Part shown: piece by piece, positions 59,871-64,000 of the stretch
Numbering within the stretch: position 1 is the first letter of the stretch
How the letters are laid out: every line of letters begins with the position of its first letter
Assembly: GCF_946404925.1 (NCBI RefSeq)
Contig: NZ_CAMJFM010000003.1
Coordinates: 102,887 to 166,886 of the forward strand
Reading direction: 5' to 3'
Length of the DNA stretch: 64,000 bases
Source: an uncultured Prevotella sp.
GTDB lineage: Bacteria > Bacteroidota > Bacteroidia > Bacteroidales > Bacteroidaceae
Notes under the pieces: model-generated
What the model saw: only the letters and a program-made list of their open reading frames with translations
Database searches by the model: none
What the model was told of the DNA's origin: nothing
Program-made: the position numbers and the translations under genes

Positions 59871-59878
59871 TAACTTTG
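59871..59878 (+). promoter_or_regulatory. -7 box of the nucleotidyltransferase gene
   Basis: TAACTTTG 27 bp before the ATG at 59906; no convincing TTTG at -33. Confidence 0.5.
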
Positions 59879-59905
59879 CAGCCCAAATAGATCATGTGCG
59901 CATTT

Positions 59906-60601
59906 ATGAAGCAAGCAATGATATTTGCCGCAGGGCTTGGCACTCGTCTCAAGCCGTTAACCGACACCATGCCAAAGGCTCTGGTGAGGGTAGGGGGGCA
60001 ACCGCTGCTTTGGCACGTGATACACAAACTTAAACATGCTGGATATGAGCGCATTGTGATTAATGTTCACCACTTTGCAGGTCAGATTGTAGATTATCTC
60101 AAGGCCAACGATAACTTTGGTCTCGACATCCGTATTAGCGACGAGAGCGATATGCTGCTCGAAACGGGTGGAGGCATCAAGAAGGCACTTCCGCTCTTCG
60201 ATCCCACCGAGCCAATACTTATTCATAATGTCGATATCTTGAGTAATCTCGACCTCACTGCTCTCCCCACCGATGCACCACTCCTTGTGGTTAGTCAGCG
60301 CCAAACCAAGCGCTATCTGCTTTTCGACGACACTATGCGTCTGCAAGGCTGGACCAACATCGAAACGGGCGAGGTGAAAGGAACTCGCGCGGAACGCGAG
60401 CTAGCTTTCTCTGGCATCCATATGTTCCACCCATCGTTGGCACCATTGCTGGCCGATTGGCCTGAGCGATTCCCCATCATGGACTTCTACCTCAAGGCCT
60501 GTGGCTCTCATCTTATCCGAGGCTACGAGGCTAAAGACCTCCGTCTGCTCGACGTAGGCAAGCTCGACACTCTCGACAAGGCTGAGGATTTTATTAAATA
60601 A
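59906..60601 (+). CDS. Sugar-phosphate nucleotidyltransferase family protein
   Basis: About 231 residues from ATG at 59906 ([26 protein letters not shown]). The G-x-G-x-R-x(n)-P-K motif of NTP transferases is intact; [13 protein letters not shown] has the metal-binding Asp, and the C-terminal [28 protein letters not shown] is typical of MurU/HddC-like enzymes. It probably forms an NDP- or NMP-activated sugar (for example in cell-wall recycling or surface glycan synthesis); the exact substrate is not shown. Ends 10 bp before guaA. Confidence 0.85.
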   Translation: MKQAMIFAAGLGTRLKPLTDTMPKALVRVGGQPLLWHVIHKLKHAGYERIVINVHHFAGQIVDYLKANDNFGLDIRISDESDMLLETGGGIKKALPLFDPTEPILIHNVDILSNLDLTALPTDAPLLVVSQRQTKRYLLFDDTMRLQGWTNIETGEVKGTRAERELAFSGIHMFHPSLAPLLADWPERFPIMDFYLKACGSHLIRGYEAKDLRLLDVGKLDTLDKAEDFIK

Positions 60602-60611
60602 ATATATAAGT

Positions 60612-62222
60612 ATGACACAGAAGATTATTATTTTGGATTTCGGTTCGCAGACAACCCAGTTGATTGGTCGTCGCGTTCGCGAACTTGACACCTTCTGCGA
60701 GATTCTGCCTTACAACAAGTTCCCCAAGGACGATCCTTCGGTCATCGGCGTCATCCTGAGTGGTTCGCCCTACTCGGTTCACGATCCTGAGGCGTTCAAG
60801 GTAGATTTGAGCCAGTTCGTTGGCCGTCTGCCAGTGTTGGGCATCTGTTATGGCGCTCAGTTCATCTCGCACACACTCGGTGGTAAGGTCGAAAAGGCCG
60901 ACAGCCGCGAGTATGGTCGTGCCAACCTCCAGACGGTGGATACCACCAACCCTCTCTTCAAGGGTTTCGACCAGCACTCTCAGGTGTGGATGTCGCATGG
61001 TGATACCATCACTGCCATCCCCGATGATTTCAAGGTGATTGGCTCTACCAAGGATGTTACTAATGCCGCTTTCGCTTCAACCAAGCAGCCCGTTTGGGCC
61101 GTTCAGTTCCACCCCGAGGTGTTCCACACCCTTCAGGGCACACAGCTGCTCAAGAACTTCGTAGTTGATATCTGCGGTTCAAAGCAGGAGTGGAGTGCCG
61201 CATCGTTTGTCGATTCAACCGTAGCCGAGCTTAAGGCTCAGTTGGGCAACGATCGCGTTATTCTTGGTCTTTCTGGCGGTGTCGATTCTTCTGTGGCTGC
61301 AGTATTGCTCAACAAGGCCATTGGCAACCGTCTCACCTGTATCTTCGTTGATCACGGCATGCTCCGTAAGAACGAGTTCAGTCAGGTGATGGAAGACTAT
61401 AAGGTACTGGGACTCAATGTGATAGGTGTTGATGCCAGCGAGAAGTTCTTCAGCGATTTGGCTGGTGTTACCGATCCTGAGCAGAAGCGTAAAATCATCG
61501 GTCGCGACTTTGTAGAGGTGTTCAATGCCGAGGCTAAGAAGATTACCGATGCCAAGTGGTTGGCTCAGGGCACTATCTATCCTGACCGTATCGAGAGTTT
61601 GAATATCACTGGTAAGGTCATCAAGAGTCACCACAATGTGGGTGGTCTGCCTAAGGAGATGCATCTGCAGCTTTGCGAGCCACTCAAGTGGTTGTTCAAG
61701 GACGAGGTTCGTCGTGTGGGCCGCCAGATGGGCATGCCCGAGCACTTGATCACCCGTCACCCCTTCCCTGGTCCTGGTCTCGCCGTACGTATCCTTGGCG
61801 ACATCACTCGCGAGAAGGTAGAGATTCTGCAGAATGCCGACGATATCTATATCCGCGGTCTTCGCGACTATAAGGTTAAGCTCTCTGGCGAGGAGGCTCG
61901 TAAGGTGCTGGCTGCTGGTGTTCCTGCTCAGATGCAGGATGGCGAAATCGAGGTTTCGCTCTACGATCAGATCTGGCAGGCTGGAGCTATCCTTCTGAGT
62001 ACCGTTCGTTCGGTAGGCGTTATGGGCGATGAGCGTACTTACGAGCATCCCGTAGCCCTGCGTGCCGTTACATCAACTGATGCTATGACAGCTGACTGGG
62101 CTCATCTGCCTTACGAGTTTATGGCTAAGGTTAGTAACGAGATTATTAATAAGGTACGTGGCGTTAACCGCGTTTGCTACGACATCTCGTCAAAACCACC
62201 CGCAACCATCGAGTGGGAATAA
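60612..62222 (+). CDS. guaA: GMP synthase (glutamine-hydrolysing)
   Basis: 536 residues. Class I amidotransferase domain with nucleophile [13 protein letters not shown] near 80 and HPE in FHPEVFH near 173; ATP-pyrophosphatase PP-loop [14 protein letters not shown] near 220; dimerisation domain ending KPPATIEWE. It aminates XMP to GMP. Its last three codons and stop (GAGTGGGAATAA) are the first bases of the left 168-bp inverted repeat. The 3' end of guaA is a known insertion site for integrative elements in several bacterial groups. Confidence 0.98.
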   Translation: MTQKIIILDFGSQTTQLIGRRVRELDTFCEILPYNKFPKDDPSVIGVILSGSPYSVHDPEAFKVDLSQFVGRLPVLGICYGAQFISHTLGGKVEKADSREYGRANLQTVDTTNPLFKGFDQHSQVWMSHGDTITAIPDDFKVIGSTKDVTNAAFASTKQPVWAVQFHPEVFHTLQGTQLLKNFVVDICGSKQEWSAASFVDSTVAELKAQLGNDRVILGLSGGVDSSVAAVLLNKAIGNRLTCIFVDHGMLRKNEFSQVMEDYKVLGLNVIGVDASEKFFSDLAGVTDPEQKRKIIGRDFVEVFNAEAKKITDAKWLAQGTIYPDRIESLNITGKVIKSHHNVGGLPKEMHLQLCEPLKWLFKDEVRRVGRQMGMPEHLITRHPFPGPGLAVRILGDITREKVEILQNADDIYIRGLRDYKVKLSGEEARKVLAAGVPAQMQDGEIEVSLYDQIWQAGAILLSTVRSVGVMGDERTYEHPVALRAVTSTDAMTADWAHLPYEFMAKVSNEIINKVRGVNRVCYDISSKPPATIEWE

Positions 62223-62378
62223 TTGGTGGCGGGAAATCGAGAAATCTGCCCTAGACGGGCAAAACCCTCATAATCCCCATAATCCAATCATTATAAACAA
62301 CTTAGAGCCGCAAAGTGTCAGATTGTTGATGCACCTGCGGCTCTATTGTGTTTAGTCAGAATTTGAAAAGCTGCCACT
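62211..62378. repeat. Left arm of 168-bp perfect inverted repeat
   Basis: Bases 62211-62378 are the exact reverse complement of 63786-63953 (compared base by base). The arm begins at the last three codons of guaA and ends 80 bp before the recombinase start. Mismatches start on both sides immediately beyond these limits. Confidence 0.95.
62304..62344. terminator. Hairpin within the arm, possible guaA terminator
   Basis: AGAGCCGCA (62304-62312) / TGCGGCTCT (62336-62344) with a 23-nt loop, 80 bp after the guaA stop. The same hairpin is in the right arm. No long T-run follows. Confidence 0.5.
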
Positions 62379-62458
62379 GTTTTCTGCCCCTGCATATCCC
62401 TATTTTGTGACACTATTTTACGGTCAAAAAGTTTAATCAATAATAGGTGTATCATTTT

Positions 62459-63787
62459 ATGGCAGTAAAGTTTACTTTTAATTTGAAAGAACCTCAAAGT
62501 GAGGAATCTTTGCTAATGCTAATTTGCAGATGGGACAGTCAGCCAATTAAGCTCAGTACAAAGCAAAGAGTATTTGTTGCGACTTGGAATAACAAAAAGC
62601 AGTTGTGTATAACGAGTAAAGAGTTGTTCCCTCCTAGGATAAATCGTCACAGTAAGACGGTTAATGAATTCTTGGAGCGATTGTCTTCCAAGCTAATAGA
62701 ATTTTATGATGAGAACTATTCAAATTCAATCTCAGTATTACAGGCAAAGAATTCAATTAAGAAACTTATTGATAGTCTTGTGGAGAATGATAGAATTGAG
62801 GAAGAGAAGAAGAAAGTGACTCCGATACGTTTTTTTGAAGAATATATCGAAAAGAAACGTATAGACCCACATACAGGAAGATACATTTCGGAACGAACTA
62901 AAATTCACCAAAGAACTGTTATTCATCGTCTCAAAACCTTCCTTGCTGACAACAATCTACCAGATGACTTTTCTGTGTTTACTTCCAGCAACTTTGACAG
63001 ACAGTACACTGAATGGTGCTACTCTGTTAAGAAGTACAGACAAAATACGGTTTATGCAACCTATGGAGTACTTAAACCTTTCTTGAATGCTGCAAAGGAA
63101 GAAGGTATTGATGTTGGTGAAAGCTATAAAAACCTAAAGGGTAAGTGTGTTGATGTGGATGCTATCTATTTGACAGAAGAAGAAATAGAACGAATATATA
63201 AACTCAATATTGCAAAACTTATGGATGACGGAGAGATAGACAGAAAATCAACTATCGAACAGACAAGGGATTTGTTTATTATAGCATGTTGGACAGGCTT
63301 ACGACGTAGTGACATAAACCGTTTAGAGAAAGCGACATTCAACTTGAAAGATAAGATTATAATCGCTACAGCAGAGAAAACAAAGCGGCCCGTGATAATA
63401 CCGATGCATCCTATGGTAATGGCTATCTGGAAGAAGTATAATGGCAGATTCCCTCATTTAGGTGATAAAGGTAAGACCAATAATCATCTACGTGAGTGCG
63501 CTCGACACGCTGGCATTGATGATGAAGTAAGGATGGTGGAGAATCGAGCAGGAAAAGCTACTACTTTGATCTACAAAAAGTATCAATTGGTAGGTATGCA
63601 CACTGGCCGTAGAAGTTTTGCCACTAACATGTATAAGCGTAAATTCCCAACCATCGCAATTATGCGACTTACGGGGCATACTACGGAAGCAAATTTCCTA
63701 AAGTACATCAAAGTAACTCCAGAAGAAAATGCAGCAATGATGGCAGAAGAGTTCTTTAAAGCATTGAAACCGTTTGAGAATGATTAG
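62459..63787 (+). CDS. Tyrosine recombinase/integrase
   Basis: About 442 residues from ATG at 62459. N-terminal arm-binding region (VKFTFNLKEPQSEESLLMLICRW), SAM-like core-binding domain (HQRTVIHRLKTFLADNN...), catalytic domain with Arg in CWTGLRRSDINRL, HTGRRSFATNMY (H-x-x-R), TGHTTEANFLKYIKV (His and nucleophilic Tyr). Complete R-H-R-H-Y set. It catalyses site-specific integration, excision or inversion. Its TAG stop overlaps the first bases of the right inverted-repeat arm. Lower GC than guaA, indicating transfer. The inverted flanks favour inversion of the cassette. Confidence 0.93.
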   Translation: MAVKFTFNLKEPQSEESLLMLICRWDSQPIKLSTKQRVFVATWNNKKQLCITSKELFPPRINRHSKTVNEFLERLSSKLIEFYDENYSNSISVLQAKNSIKKLIDSLVENDRIEEEKKKVTPIRFFEEYIEKKRIDPHTGRYISERTKIHQRTVIHRLKTFLADNNLPDDFSVFTSSNFDRQYTEWCYSVKKYRQNTVYATYGVLKPFLNAAKEEGIDVGESYKNLKGKCVDVDAIYLTEEEIERIYKLNIAKLMDDGEIDRKSTIEQTRDLFIIACWTGLRRSDINRLEKATFNLKDKIIIATAEKTKRPVIIPMHPMVMAIWKKYNGRFPHLGDKGKTNNHLRECARHAGIDDEVRMVENRAGKATTLIYKKYQLVGMHTGRRSFATNMYKRKFPTIAIMRLTGHTTEANFLKYIKVTPEENAAMMAEEFFKALKPFEND

Positions 63788-63953
63788 TGGCAGCTTTTCA
63801 AATTCTGACTAAACACAATAGAGCCGCAGGTGCATCAACAATCTGACACTTTGCGGCTCTAAGTTGTTTATAATGATTGGATTATGGGGATTATGAGGGT
63901 TTTGCCCGTCTAGGGCAGATTTCTCGATTTCCCGCCACCAATTATTCCCACTC
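63786..63953. repeat. Right arm of 168-bp perfect inverted repeat
   Basis: Exact reverse complement of 62211-62378. It starts within the recombinase stop codon and ends with the sequence ATTATTCCCACTC, the mirror of the guaA tail. Confidence 0.95.
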
Positions 63954-64000
63954 AAGTATATGAGTTCTGTTGATACCCATTAACTTAGCTGCTGCAATTC
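63942..64000 (-). CDS. C-terminal end of a gene entering from the right, possible Fis-type HTH
   Basis: On the minus strand the frame entering at the window edge reads IAAAKLMGINRTHILEWE and stops at TAA (63942-63944). AAKLMGINRT resembles the C-terminal Fis-type helix-turn-helix of NtrC-family sigma-54 activators, where R-T-T-L-x-R-K-L would be expected. The last codons GAG TGG GAA TAA come from the repeat arm, so the original C-terminus was probably cut. Only about 19 codons are visible; the assignment is tentative. Confidence 0.4.
   Translation of the reverse strand, partial: IAAAKLMGINRTHILEWE

Noticed and set aside
62158-62355. 65-codon ORF over the guaA end
   Set aside because: It is a frame-shifted reading of guaA running into the repeat arm, without family resemblance.
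62211-63953. Inverted repeats as ends of an insertion sequence
   Set aside because: The enclosed enzyme is a tyrosine recombinase, not a DDE transposase, the arms are 168 bp, and no target-site duplication is visible.

Overview
The window looks like a chromosomal segment of a Bacteroidales bacterium, most likely Prevotella or a close relative. Reasons: many genes are preceded by the Bacteroidetes promoter pattern TTTG-N19-21-TAnnTTTG; there are outer-membrane barrels with carboxypeptidase-like N-termini, a DPP-IV-like S9 peptidase, a DUF3987-type ATPase and a compact menaquinone operon. This is inference from gene content; no 16S gene is present.

Layout. 1-5.8 kb: 3' part of purB, tRNA-Val, an ACT-domain/phenylacetate-CoA ligase pair, a metallo-beta-lactamase-fold lipoprotein, two small envelope proteins and a remnant of a DUF3874-like protein. 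5.8-9.1 kb: a 400-bp gap with two 16-bp palindromes, then an outer-membrane barrel and GltS. 9.1-17.6 kb: housekeeping genes (dnaK, recA, a saccharopine-dehydrogenase-type enzyme, nhaD) separated by clear bidirectional hairpins. 17.7-27.3 kb: four tandem histidine kinases without a response regulator, apparently two duplicated pairs; one kinase has lost its phospho-accepting His. 27.4-35.9 kb: frr-rsgA-S9 peptidase, mnmA, and an SPFH/small membrane protein/hydrolase operon.

35.9-43.6 kb is the accessory region. It is AT-rich and holds a WYL regulator, a MNT/HEPN toxin-antitoxin pair, two membrane (lipo)proteins, a lipoprotein ending in a WHH-type HNH nuclease domain, two small unknown genes and a DUF3987 ATPase. 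Its first 5.8 kb lies between two near-identical terminator-containing direct repeats. The WYL gene and the small-gene operon share the dyad CGCAG-N5-CTGCG exactly 11 bp upstream of the -7 box, which suggests a WYL-controlled regulon. The DUF3987 gene is bracketed by inverted copies of a ~45-bp repeat, beside a 50-bp perfect all-AT palindrome.

43.6-62.2 kb: gpsA-lysS, three tandem ROK-family genes, the menaquinone operon (thioesterase-menF-menD-menB-menC-menE), aroB, a large outer-membrane barrel protein, a sugar-nucleotidyltransferase-like gene and guaA. Dispersed repeats are embedded in frame in menF, menC and menE.

62.2-64 kb: a tyrosine recombinase gene sits between two perfect 168-bp inverted repeats. 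The left arm starts in the last three codons of guaA (a known type of integration site) and the right arm supplies the same terminal codons to a gene entering from the right edge. This looks like an invertible recombinase cassette.
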